DNA from: Oceanitalea stevensii | Lineage (GTDB): Bacteria > Actinomycetota > Actinomycetes > Actinomycetales > Actinomycetaceae | Direction of reading: 5' to 3' | Assembly (NCBI RefSeq): GCF_014837105.1 | Contig: NZ_JACSPO010000007.1 | Location: 19,346 to 83,345, forward strand | Length of the DNA stretch: 64,000 nucleotides | Part shown: positions 1 to 7,596 of the stretch, in pieces | Position numbering within the stretch: the stretch's first letter is position 1 | Layout of the letters: every line of letters begins with the position of its first letter | Translations under genes and position numbers: made by a program | The notes under the pieces: model-generated | The model's input: only the letters and a program-made list of their open reading frames with translations | Told to the model about the DNA's origin: nothing | The model's database searches: none

Positions 1-171
1 GGCTACGACCCCGAGCGGCATCTCGGCGGCGGGCTCTACCTCTTCGTCCGCGGCATGGCGGGACCGGGCACGCCCGCCGCCGACGGCACCCCCTACGGGG
101 TCATGGCGTGGCGGCCGCCCGCCTCACTCGTCGTCGCGCTCTCCGCGCTGCTCGAGGGGAGGGCCTCATGA
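1..171 (+). CDS. recB: RecB subunit of RecBCD, C-terminal end only
   Basis: This is the last 56 codons of a gene that enters from the left edge, read in frame 1 and ending in TGA. The peptide has the end of the RecB nuclease domain: a GYDPERHLGGG stretch, then YLFVRGM, which matches the conserved Y-x-x-x-R-H-x-G-G-x-x-Y-L-F-x-R-G-M segment of RecB. RecB is the 3'-5' helicase and nuclease subunit of the RecBCD enzyme, which processes double-strand DNA ends. The stop codon overlaps the recD start by an ATGA, so the two are translationally coupled. The catalytic residues lie outside the window. The identification rests on a short tail and on the recD neighbour. Confidence 0.85.
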   Translation, partial: GYDPERHLGGGLYLFVRGMAGPGTPAADGTPYGVMAWRPPASLVVALSALLEGRAS

Positions 172-1970
172 CGCTCCTCGACGACGGCGACGCCCGGCTC
201 GCGGTCCACGCCCCGCCGCTGCTCGCCCGCTTCAACACCGCCGGGGTCGTCGCGGCGGCGGACGTCCAGGTCGCGCGGCGGCTGGGCTCGCTCGTCGGCG
301 AGCGCGACGAGAGCGTGCTCCTCGCAGTCGCGCTCGCCACGCGCGCCGTGCGGTCGGGCTCCGTGTGCCTCCACCTCGAGGACGCCGCGTCCTTCGCCGC
401 CGACGCCGAGACGCCCCCCGGTGAGCTCCCGTGGCCCGAGCCCGCCGCGTGGGAGGCGGCGATCGGGGCGAGCCCGCTCGTCGCCGTCGGCGTCGAGGGC
501 CCCGCCGACCGGCCCGTGCGCTGGGTGGGCGGGCGCCTCTACCTCGACCGCTACTGGCGCGACGAGATGGTCGTGCGCCGCCAGGCCGACGCGCGCCTCG
601 CCGCGCCCCCGGCCGCCGTCGACGACGCCCGGCTCGCCGCTGCCCTCGACCGCCTCCTCCCCGACGCCGGGGACGCGCTGCAGCGGCAGGCCGCCGCGGC
701 CGCCGTCGCGGGCCGGCTCACGGTGCTGACCGGCGGTCCGGGCACCGGCAAGACGACGACGGTCGCCCGCCTCATCGCCGTCCTCCAGGACGTCGCCGGG
801 CCGCTGCGCATCGCGCTGGCCGCCCCCACAGGCAAGGCCGCGGCCCGGCTGCAGGAGGCCGTCCACGAGGTCGTCGACGAGCTCGGGGACGAGGACCGCG
901 AAAGGGTCGGCACGCTCAGCGCCTCGACCCTCCACCGGCTGCTCGGCTGGCTGCCGGGCAGCTCCACCCGCTTCCGGCACGGACCTGGCCGCCACCTGCC
1001 CCACGACGTCGTCGTCGTCGACGAGACCTCGATGGTGTCGCTGCCGCTCATGGCGCGGCTGCTCGAGGCGCTGCGGCCGGACGCGCGGCTCGTCCTCGTC
1101 GGTGACCCCGACCAGCTCGCCTCGGTCGAGGCCGGGGCGGTGCTCGGCGACCTCGTGGCCCGCACCCCGGAGGCGTCCGGGGCGGGCGGTGTCGTCCGTC
1201 TCCTCACGGTCCACCGGCAGGAGGAGGACAGCGCCATCCTCCCGCTCGCCGCGGCGATCCGCGCCGGGGACGCGGAGGAGACGCTGCGGCTGCTGCGCGC
1301 GGGTCACCCGTCGGTCGAGCTCGTCGAGCTCGCCGAGGACCACCTGCCGGGAGACGCGGAGCTGGCCTCGCTGCGTGCCGACGCCGCCGCTGCCGGTCGC
1401 GCGCTCGTCCACGCGGCCCGCGAGGGTGACGCCACCGGCGCCCTGCGCGCGCTGGGCTCCCACCGGGTGCTCGTCGCCCACCGGCGCGGGCCGGCGGGCG
1501 TGGCGCACTGGTCGGCGCTCGTCGAGCAGTGGGTGGCCGAGGCGGCCGGCCCGCACCCGGACGCGCTCGACCCCCGCAGCCCCTGGTACCCGGGCCGGCC
1601 GGTCCTCGTCACCGCGAACGACCGCGAGACGGGCCTCTACAACGGGGACACCGGCGTCGTCGTCGCCGACGGCGAGGGGCTGGTCGCGGTCCTCGGGGAC
1701 CCCGGCGCCCCGCTGCGGGTGCGCACCCACCGGCTGCCCGCCGTCGAGACCGTCCACGCGATGACCGTCCACCGCGGGCAGGGCAGCCAGTTCGCGCGGG
1801 TCTCGCTCGTGCTCCCGCCGGCCGCGTCCCCGCTCCTCACCCGCGAGCTGCTCTACACGGCCGTCACCCGCGCCCGCGAGCACGTCCGGGTCCTCGGCAG
1901 CGCGGCGGCGGTCCGCCGCGCCGTCCAGACCCCCGTCCGCCGCGCCTCCGGCCTCCGCACCCCCCTGTAG
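168..1970 (+). CDS. recD: RecD, exodeoxyribonuclease V alpha subunit (5'-3' helicase)
   Basis: A 600-residue SF1B helicase and the third subunit of RecBCD, which acts in double-strand-break repair and degradation of foreign linear DNA. The Walker A motif GGPGTGKTTT is near residue 190. The Walker B region VVDETSM follows near 285, the GDPDQL motif near 310, and helicase motifs V and VI (VHRGQGSQF, LLYTAVTRAREHV) lie near the C-terminus. The ATG at 168 is chosen because it overlaps the recB stop and the protein then begins MTLLDDGD. A longer in-frame start at 108 would lie inside recB. Length is normal for the family. recC would be expected upstream of recB, outside the window. Confidence 0.95.
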   Translation: MTLLDDGDARLAVHAPPLLARFNTAGVVAAADVQVARRLGSLVGERDESVLLAVALATRAVRSGSVCLHLEDAASFAADAETPPGELPWPEPAAWEAAIGASPLVAVGVEGPADRPVRWVGGRLYLDRYWRDEMVVRRQADARLAAPPAAVDDARLAAALDRLLPDAGDALQRQAAAAAVAGRLTVLTGGPGTGKTTTVARLIAVLQDVAGPLRIALAAPTGKAAARLQEAVHEVVDELGDEDRERVGTLSASTLHRLLGWLPGSSTRFRHGPGRHLPHDVVVVDETSMVSLPLMARLLEALRPDARLVLVGDPDQLASVEAGAVLGDLVARTPEASGAGGVVRLLTVHRQEEDSAILPLAAAIRAGDAEETLRLLRAGHPSVELVELAEDHLPGDAELASLRADAAAAGRALVHAAREGDATGALRALGSHRVLVAHRRGPAGVAHWSALVEQWVAEAAGPHPDALDPRSPWYPGRPVLVTANDRETGLYNGDTGVVVADGEGLVAVLGDPGAPLRVRTHRLPAVETVHAMTVHRGQGSQFARVSLVLPPAASPLLTRELLYTAVTRAREHVRVLGSAAAVRRAVQTPVRRASGLRTPL

Positions 1971-2043
1971 CCCCGCCCCCGGCTCCCGCCCCGGTCCGGC
2001 CGGGCCCCGGCCAGGTCCCGCCCCGGCCCAGGCGCCCCCACCC

Positions 2044-2062
2044 GCCGACAGCTGGATCTCGC
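2044..2062 (+). repeat. Single copy of a dispersed short repeat (core GCCGACAGCTGGAT)
   Basis: This copy sits 74 bp downstream of the recD stop in the 155-bp gap before hisN. It shares the core GCCGA(C/G)AGC(C/T)GGAT with clusters near 31759, 40420, 45141 and 45285. It most resembles the copy at 31759. The rest of the gap is GC-rich and holds only the hisN promoter. Confidence 0.7.
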
Positions 2063-2113
2063 CCGGGGTGCGGGGCCGTCGGCGCGCGTCCCCGGGCGGC
2101 GGGGCGTCGCCGC

Positions 2114-2119
2114 TAGCGT
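2114..2119 (+). promoter_or_regulatory. Candidate -10 element (TAGCGT) for hisN, leaderless geometry
   Basis: TAGCGT fits the actinobacterial TANNNT -10 consensus and ends 6 bases before the ATG at 2126. There is no room for a Shine-Dalgarno site, so the mRNA probably starts at or next to the start codon. Confidence 0.5.
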
Positions 2120-2125
2120 GACGCC

Positions 2126-2929
2126 ATGCCCATCACGCGTCTCCGGTACGACGACGACCTGCGCCTGGCCCACGTGATCGCCGACCAGGTCGACGCCCAG
2201 ACGATGGCCCGCTTCCAGGCCCTCGACCTCGTCGTCGAGACCAAGCCGGACCTCAGCCCCGTCTCCGACGCCGACAAGTCCGCCGAGGAGATCGTCCGTG
2301 CGCAGCTCGGCCGTACCCGGCCGCGCGACTCCGTCCTCGGGGAGGAGTTCGGCACCACCGGCCGGTCCGCCCGCCAGTGGATCATCGACCCCATCGACGG
2401 GACGAAGAACTTCGTCCGCGGCGTGCCGGTGTGGGCGACGCTCATCGGGCTGGTCGAGGACGACGAGGTCGTCCTCGGCGTCGTCTCCGCCCCCGCGCTG
2501 GGCCGCCGCTGGTGGGCCACCCTCGGCTCGGGCGCCTGGACCGGCCGCTCGCTGTCCTCGGCGCGCCGGCTCCACGTGTCGAGCGTGTCCCGCATCGAGG
2601 ACGCCTCGCTCAGCTACTCCTCGCTGGACGGCTGGGCCGAGTCCGCCCGGCTGCGCGCCTTCCTCACCCTCGCCCAGCGCTGCTGGCGCACCCGCGCCTA
2701 CGGCGACTTCTGGTCCTACATGCTCGTCGCCGAGGGCGCGGTCGACCTCGCCGCCGAGCCGGAGCTCGAGACCTACGACATGGCGGCCCTCGTCCCGATC
2801 GTCACCGAGGCGGGCGGCAGGTTCACCAGCCTCTACGGCGCGCCCGGGCCCTTCGGCGGCAACGCCGTGGCCACCAACGGACTCCTCCACGACGAGGTCC
2901 TCCAGATGCTCACCGCCCAGGAGGACTGA
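2126..2929 (+). CDS. hisN: Inositol-monophosphatase-family phosphatase, probable histidinol-phosphate phosphatase
   Basis: A 267-residue Mg2+-dependent phosphatase of the IMPase fold. Metal-binding motifs are visible: GEEFG near residue 72, DPIDGTKNF near residues 88-96, and a late YDMAAL motif in the position of the family's W/Y-D-x-A signature. In Actinobacteria the nearest homologues are annotated HisN, which removes the phosphate from histidinol phosphate in histidine synthesis. Other members act on inositol phosphate or fructose-1,6-bisphosphate. The start at 2126 fits the expected N-terminus and a -10 element just upstream. No other his gene is nearby, so the substrate is inferred from family resemblance. 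Confidence 0.8.
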   Translation: MPITRLRYDDDLRLAHVIADQVDAQTMARFQALDLVVETKPDLSPVSDADKSAEEIVRAQLGRTRPRDSVLGEEFGTTGRSARQWIIDPIDGTKNFVRGVPVWATLIGLVEDDEVVLGVVSAPALGRRWWATLGSGAWTGRSLSSARRLHVSSVSRIEDASLSYSSLDGWAESARLRAFLTLAQRCWRTRAYGDFWSYMLVAEGAVDLAAEPELETYDMAALVPIVTEAGGRFTSLYGAPGPFGGNAVATNGLLHDEVLQMLTAQED

Positions 2930-2933
2930 GGCT

Positions 2934-2950
2934 CCGGGGCTCTTCCCCGG
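2934..2950 (+). terminator. Short hairpin after hisN
   Basis: CCGGGG and CCCCGG form a 6-bp stem with a 5-base CTCTT loop, five bases after the hisN stop. There is no T-run, so a terminator role is only possible. Confidence 0.3.
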
Positions 2951-2999
2951 CGCACACCTCGGCACTACGCTCGGCGGCAGTCGACGAGCGGAGAACGCC

Positions 3000-3713
3000 A
3001 TGGCCCACCCCGTCATCCTCGTCCCCGGCTTCTGGCTGGGCGCCTGGGCCTGGGAGGACGTCCTCGCCGACCTGAGCCGGGCGGGGTGCGAGGCGGAGGC
3101 GCTCACGCTGCCGGGCCTCGAGGCCGCGGACACCGACCGTTCGGGCATCACCTTCCAGGACCACGTCGACGCCATCTGCACCGCCGTCGAGGCCACCGGG
3201 CGCCCCACCGTGCTCGCCGTCCACAGCGGCGCGGGCTTCTCCGGCTACGCCGCGAGCGACCGCCTCACCGACCGCCTCGCCGCCATGGTCTACGTCGACA
3301 CCGCACCGGGTGTGGGCGCCATGGACCCCGACTTCGCCGGCGTCGACATGCCGCTCGACTGGGAGTCGCTCGCGGCCGAGGAGAACCTCGACGGCCTCAG
3401 CGAGGAGCAGCTGCAGACCTTCCGCGCCCGTGCCGTCCCCCAACCGGGCGGTGTGCTGTGCGGGACGGCGGACCTCGTCAACGACGCACGCCGTGACGTC
3501 CCGAGCACCTTCGTCTGCACGAGCTTCACCGCCGAGGCCTACCGGACCTACGCCGCCGAGGGCACGATGGCCTGGCTCGCGGGCATCCCCGAGCTCACCG
3601 ACACGACGTGGATCGACCTGCCCACCAGCCACTGGCCGATGTGGTCACGTCCCCGCGAGCTCGCGGCCGTCATCGCCGAGGTGGCCGGGGCGGACACGAG
3701 CGCGCTCACGTAG
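3000..3713 (+). CDS. Alpha/beta hydrolase
   Basis: A 237-residue single-domain alpha/beta hydrolase. It starts with the oxyanion-loop segment HPVILVPGFWLGAWAW, typical of small esterase or methyl-esterase-like members. The nucleophile elbow is HSGAG with the serine near residue 76. The probable catalytic histidine lies in LPTSHWPMW near residue 214. The ATG at 3000 is the first start that gives a family-like N-terminus, and a GAGCGGAG stretch precedes it. The gene lies between hisN and a DUF1992 gene in the same orientation with about 70-bp and 30-bp gaps. The substrate cannot be told from the sequence; plant-type members act on small esters or hydroxynitriles. Confidence 0.75.
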   Translation: MAHPVILVPGFWLGAWAWEDVLADLSRAGCEAEALTLPGLEAADTDRSGITFQDHVDAICTAVEATGRPTVLAVHSGAGFSGYAASDRLTDRLAAMVYVDTAPGVGAMDPDFAGVDMPLDWESLAAEENLDGLSEEQLQTFRARAVPQPGGVLCGTADLVNDARRDVPSTFVCTSFTAEAYRTYAAEGTMAWLAGIPELTDTTWIDLPTSHWPMWSRPRELAAVIAEVAGADTSALT

Positions 3714-3745
3714 TCGCTCCGGGTGGGGCGCGGGAGGATGGGGCG

Positions 3746-4294
3746 ATGACCGAGCGCCGGCCTCACGACGTCCCCGTCGAGACCTGGGTGGACCGCCTCG
3801 TCCGCGACGCCGCGGCACGCGGCGCCTTCGACAGCCTGCCGGGCGCGGGCAAGCCGCTGCCCGGCATCGACGAGCCGCTCCACGAGGACTGGTGGATCCG
3901 CCAGAAGCTGCGCAGCGAGGACCTGCCCCTCGACGGCCTCCTGCCCCCGGCGCTGCTGCTGCGCAAGGAGCTCGCCGCCCTGCCCGAGACCGTGCGCCCC
4001 CTGCGTGACGAGGCCGCCGTCCGGGACACCGTGCGTGCGCTCAACCGGCGGGTCGCGGACTACATCCGGTCCCCGAGCGGGCCGGTGCTGCCGGTCGCCC
4101 CCGCGGACGCGGACGCCGTCGTCGCGCAGTGGCGTGCCGGTCGCGGCGGTGACACGCAGACGGGTGGGACGCGGCCCGCCGAGCGTGCGGCTCCCGGACG
4201 CCCGGCCCGCCCCCGGCGATGGCGGCGGCTACGCCGGGCGCGCGAGAACCCCACCGATGTACCCCGCGACGGCGCCGGCCCAGACGAGGAGTAG
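3746..4294 (+). CDS. DUF1992 domain protein (DnaJC28-like conserved region)
   Basis: A 182-residue protein. Residues 8-80 match the DUF1992 family: V-x-x-W-V-D-R-L-V-R-D-A, then FDSLPGAGKPLP, then HEDWWIRQKLR. This family occurs alone in bacteria and as the C-terminal region of the DnaJ homologue DNAJC28; its biochemical role is unknown. The C-terminus from about residue 125 is basic and looks disordered (RPARPRRWRRLRR). The ATG at 3746 is preceded by GAGGAT ending 6 bases upstream, which could be a weak leaderless -10 or part of a ribosome site. The last 66 bases overlap the convergent gene at 4229-6214. Confidence 0.75.
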   Translation: MTERRPHDVPVETWVDRLVRDAAARGAFDSLPGAGKPLPGIDEPLHEDWWIRQKLRSEDLPLDGLLPPALLLRKELAALPETVRPLRDEAAVRDTVRALNRRVADYIRSPSGPVLPVAPADADAVVAQWRAGRGGDTQTGGTRPAERAAPGRPARPRRWRRLRRARENPTDVPRDGAGPDEE

Positions 4295-6214
4295 CCCCAG
4301 GGAGAGGGTGAGGACGGCCCCCCGCACGGTGATCGCCGCGATGACGTAGGCGACCGACAGGAGGACGACGAGGAGGGCGGTCTTGCGCGTGAGGCTGCCC
4401 TTGCCCGTCACGCCGAAGGCCATGGCGACGGCGAGCACGGCGAGCAGCACGCGTGCCGCCGCCGCGACGAGGTGCGTCCCCTCGTCCGGGGAGATGTCCG
4501 CGACGTCGCCGAGCGCCGCGAGGGGCGCCGTGCCGACGATGGTGAGCCCGTCGGCGGACGTGAGGAGGTTCCACGGCAGGAGCGACCCGAGCAGGACGAA
4601 CGCGGCACCGCCGAGCACGAGGAGCGTGCGCAGCAGGGGCCGCCGGTCGGAGCTGGTCTGGGTGAAGGCGGCCTGGGCGAGGAGCCGCCCCTCGCCGTCG
4701 TCGGCACTGACCTCGAGCTCCCGGGTGACCGACTCCCCACCCTGCGGGAGTGGCGCGTCGACCGTCATCCGGGCCTGTCCGACCCCTCCGGGAGGCGCGG
4801 TCACCACGGGCGGCGTGAAGGTCACCCGGGCCGTGCCGTGGGAGTCGACCGCCCCGAGACGCACGGCGAGCGGTCCCTGCCCCGCGGTGTTGTCGACGGC
4901 GACGGCGAAGGTCCCGTGGCGGGTGTCGGCGCGGGTGAGGTGACGCGGCGTCACGTGCAGCTCCGCCGTCGTGATCGGCGACGGCGTCATCGTCACCTCG
5001 AGCGACCCCGGTGCCTCGTGCTCGGTGACGCCGTCCCCGGCGACGACCGAGAAGGGTCGCACGACCGTCCGTCCGCGCGGGACCACCTCGGTGAGCTGGA
5101 CGTGTCCGCGGGCCACGGCGACCTGGCCCGCCGGGACGAGGAGCCGCTGCGGGGCGAGGGTGATGACCAGGGCCCGGGCGGGGTCCCGACCCCCGAGGGC
5201 GAGCTCCACCGCCTCCCGGCCGCCGCGGTTGTCGACATGGACCTCGAAGTCCGCGGCGACCGCGTTCGTCACCCGCAGCTCGCGGGTTGACAGGCTGACC
5301 CCGACGGGCACCACCTCGGGCTCGGGCGAGGTGTGCTGGACGAGGGTGAAGGTCGCGGTGAACTCCCCGCCGTCGTTGGCGGCCGTGACCGTCAGCTGCC
5401 GCGTCGCGTCCTGCCCGGGGGCAGGAGCCGGGGCCATGAAGTGGCCGCGCACCTCGACGAGCTGACCGGCCGGCACCTGGACCACGCGCGGCACGAAACC
5501 GAAGCGCACGACGCCCTCGGGGTCGGCGCCGGAGAGCTCGAAGCTCTGCGGGAAGTTGGCCCGCCGGTTGTCGATCCGCACGGCGAAGCGGGCACGCGCC
5601 TCGTCGGTGAGCCGCAGGAGACGTGGCTGGACGTCCAGGGTGGCGGGCGGCCCGTAGGGGGCGACGGTCACCGTGACCGCCACGGGCACCCGCTGGTCCG
5701 GTGCGGACTCGGAGCACACGTGGAGGTGGACGGTGAGCCGCTGGGCGGGGACGAGCGCACCGTCGCGGATCCGCAGGCCGACATCGAGGGTGCCCTCGTC
5801 GCCGGGCATGAGACGCAGCGGCGCGAGGCTCACCTCGAGCCAGTCCGGCGTCTCCTCCGCCTCGACGACGACGCCGTCCACCACCGAGGACCGGTTGGAC
5901 ACCCGTGCGGTCACCGTTCCCGGCTGCTCGGGGACGAGCGTGACCTCCGTGGTGACGGCGTGGACCTCGGGCGCCCGGGCGTCCGCCGGTGCGGTGCGGA
6001 CGGCGGTCGCGGTCTCGCCCTGGGACGCCGGGGCCACGGCCTCGGCCGTCTCGACCGTGTCGATGGTGTCCGGCACCGTCGCGACGGCGGGGTGCCCGCC
6101 GATGGTCGTCGCGCCCGTGTCCCACCCGAGGTAGGTGTCGCAGGCGCGGCAGAACTGGGTTCCCTGCGGGTTCGCAGCCCCGCAGCTCTCGCACACGTCC
6201 TCGGACATCGACAT
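4229..6214 (-). CDS. Zinc-ribbon membrane protein with four Ig-like repeats (unknown function)
   Basis: A 661-residue protein of unknown function. The N-terminus has a zinc ribbon, CxxC-x10-CxxC (Cys 8, 11, 22, 25). A disordered Thr/Ala-rich linker follows to about residue 85. Four beta-sandwich repeats of about 110 residues come next; each has a V-x-V-x-N core and most end in a phrase like VPAGQxxxxxG, resembling NEW3/COG1470-type domains. The last 130 residues hold about four membrane helices. There is no N-terminal signal or helix, so the zinc ribbon and the repeats appear to be cytoplasmic, which is odd for this kind of repeat. The start may be 6214 or 6208. The gene is divergent from sbcD and overlaps the DUF1992 gene tail to tail. 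Confidence 0.75.
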   Translation of the reverse strand: MSMSEDVCESCGAANPQGTQFCRACDTYLGWDTGATTIGGHPAVATVPDTIDTVETAEAVAPASQGETATAVRTAPADARAPEVHAVTTEVTLVPEQPGTVTARVSNRSSVVDGVVVEAEETPDWLEVSLAPLRLMPGDEGTLDVGLRIRDGALVPAQRLTVHLHVCSESAPDQRVPVAVTVTVAPYGPPATLDVQPRLLRLTDEARARFAVRIDNRRANFPQSFELSGADPEGVVRFGFVPRVVQVPAGQLVEVRGHFMAPAPAPGQDATRQLTVTAANDGGEFTATFTLVQHTSPEPEVVPVGVSLSTRELRVTNAVAADFEVHVDNRGGREAVELALGGRDPARALVITLAPQRLLVPAGQVAVARGHVQLTEVVPRGRTVVRPFSVVAGDGVTEHEAPGSLEVTMTPSPITTAELHVTPRHLTRADTRHGTFAVAVDNTAGQGPLAVRLGAVDSHGTARVTFTPPVVTAPPGGVGQARMTVDAPLPQGGESVTRELEVSADDGEGRLLAQAAFTQTSSDRRPLLRTLLVLGGAAFVLLGSLLPWNLLTSADGLTIVGTAPLAALGDVADISPDEGTHLVAAAARVLLAVLAVAMAFGVTGKGSLTRKTALLVVLLSVAYVIAAITVRGAVLTLSLGLLLVWAGAVAGYIGGVLARPA

Positions 6215-6268
6215 CCCCGTGACCCCTCATCGGACCGCCTCGATCGTACCGCCGGCCGTGGCTGATCC

Positions 6269-6290
6269 TCCCTGCCCGAAGGGGCAGGGA
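6269..6290. promoter_or_regulatory. Perfect 9-bp inverted repeat in the divergent gap before sbcD
   Basis: TCCCTGCCC and GGGCAGGGA form a perfect 9-bp stem around a GAAG loop. It lies between two divergent genes, so it is unlikely to be a terminator. It could be a repressor operator or a 5'-leader hairpin. Confidence 0.45.
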
Positions 6291-6356
6291 CACCTGCCCG
6301 GGCGGCCCGGGAGGCGCCGTCCCGCGGGGCTCCACGGCGATGTCGGTGGCCGCGGT

Positions 6357-6362
6357 TACCGT
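6357..6362 (+). promoter_or_regulatory. Candidate -10 element (TACCGT) for sbcD, leaderless geometry
   Basis: TACCGT ends 6 bases before the sbcD ATG at 6369 and no Shine-Dalgarno site is present. Confidence 0.5.
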
Positions 6363-6368
6363 CGGACC

Positions 6369-7595
6369 ATGCGCATCCTGCACACCTCGGACTGGCACCT
6401 GGGGCGCACCCTGCACGGGGTGGACCTCGTCGAGCACCAGTCCGCCTTCCTCGACCACCTCGTCGAGGTGGTGCGCCAGGAGCGCGTCGACGCCGTCCTC
6501 GTCGCCGGTGACGTGTACGACCGCGCGATCCCGCCCGTCGCCGTCGTCGACCTCCTCACCGACGCCCTGCTGCGGCTCACCGAGCTCACCCGTGTCGTGC
6601 TCACCCCGGGCAACCACGACTCCGCCACCCGGCTCGGCTTCGCGGCCCCGCTCTTCCGGGAGCGCCTGGCGGTGCGGGCGCGGGTGGAGGACCTCGCCCG
6701 GCCCCTCGAGCTGCCGTCCGCGGACGGCGGGTCCTGCGCGCTCGTCTACGCCCTGCCCTACCTCGACCCGGACACCACCCGCCACCGTCTCGCCGAGGAG
6801 GACGACGACGGCGCCCCCGCCGTCCCGGCGCGCTCGCACGAGGCGGTGGCCGCGGCCGCCATGCGACGGGTGCGCGCGGACCTCGCCTCCCGGCGTGCCA
6901 CGGGCCCGCGCGTTCCCGCCGTCGTCATGGCCCACGCCTTCGTCGTCGGGGGGCGGGCCTCGGAGTCCGAGCGGGACATCCGGGTCGGGGGCGTGGACGC
7001 CGTCCCGCTCGACGTCCTCTCGGGCGCCGGCACGGACGGTCCGTCACCGGACTACGTGGCCCTGGGCCACCTCCACGGTCCGCAGCGGGTCGGGCCGCAG
7101 CCCGTGGCCGGGGAGCCGGGCACGCTCGCCCGGTACTCCGGCTCGCCGCTGGCCTACTCCTTCTCCGAGATGCACCACGCGAAGTCGAGCGTGCTCCTCG
7201 AGCTGGGGGCCGGCGGCGTCGGGCACGTCGAGCTCGTGCCCACGCCCTGCCCGCGGCGTCTGTCGGAGGCGTCGGGCAGCCTCGAGGAGCTCCTCTCCCC
7301 CGCCTTCGACGCCCAGGCGCAGGACTGGGTGCGGGTCGCGGTCACCGACACGGCGCGGCCCCGCGACCTCTACGCCCGGGTGCGGGCCCGGTTCCCGCAC
7401 GCGCTCGTCGTCCAGCACCGTCCCGCCGTGCCGCTCACCGGCGGCCCGGCCCGCGCCGTCACCGCCGCGCGGGACCCGCTCGAGGTGACGGCCGAGTTCG
7501 TCCAGGAGGTCACCGGTGGGGCGCCCACCGCGGCCGAGACCGCCGTGCTGCGCGCCGCCTACGAGGCCGCGCTCGCCGCCGAGAGGAGCGCCTGA
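6369..7595 (+). CDS. sbcD: SbcD, exonuclease subunit (Mre11 homologue)
   Basis: A 408-residue metallophosphoesterase and the nuclease half of the SbcCD complex. SbcCD opens hairpins and trims protein-blocked DNA ends during double-strand-break repair. The Mre11 phosphoesterase motifs appear in order: HTSDWHLG (residues 5-12), AGDVYDR near 50, TPGNHDS near 82, MAHAF near 187 and LGHLHGPQ near 235. The C-terminal 130 residues form the capping region. The start at 6369 gives the canonical MRILHTSDWHLG beginning and has a -10 element six bases upstream. sbcC begins one base after the stop, so the two form an operon. Confidence 0.97.
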   Translation: MRILHTSDWHLGRTLHGVDLVEHQSAFLDHLVEVVRQERVDAVLVAGDVYDRAIPPVAVVDLLTDALLRLTELTRVVLTPGNHDSATRLGFAAPLFRERLAVRARVEDLARPLELPSADGGSCALVYALPYLDPDTTRHRLAEEDDDGAPAVPARSHEAVAAAAMRRVRADLASRRATGPRVPAVVMAHAFVVGGRASESERDIRVGGVDAVPLDVLSGAGTDGPSPDYVALGHLHGPQRVGPQPVAGEPGTLARYSGSPLAYSFSEMHHAKSSVLLELGAGGVGHVELVPTPCPRRLSEASGSLEELLSPAFDAQAQDWVRVAVTDTARPRDLYARVRARFPHALVVQHRPAVPLTGGPARAVTAARDPLEVTAEFVQEVTGGAPTAAETAVLRAAYEAALAAERSA

Positions 7596-7596
7596 C

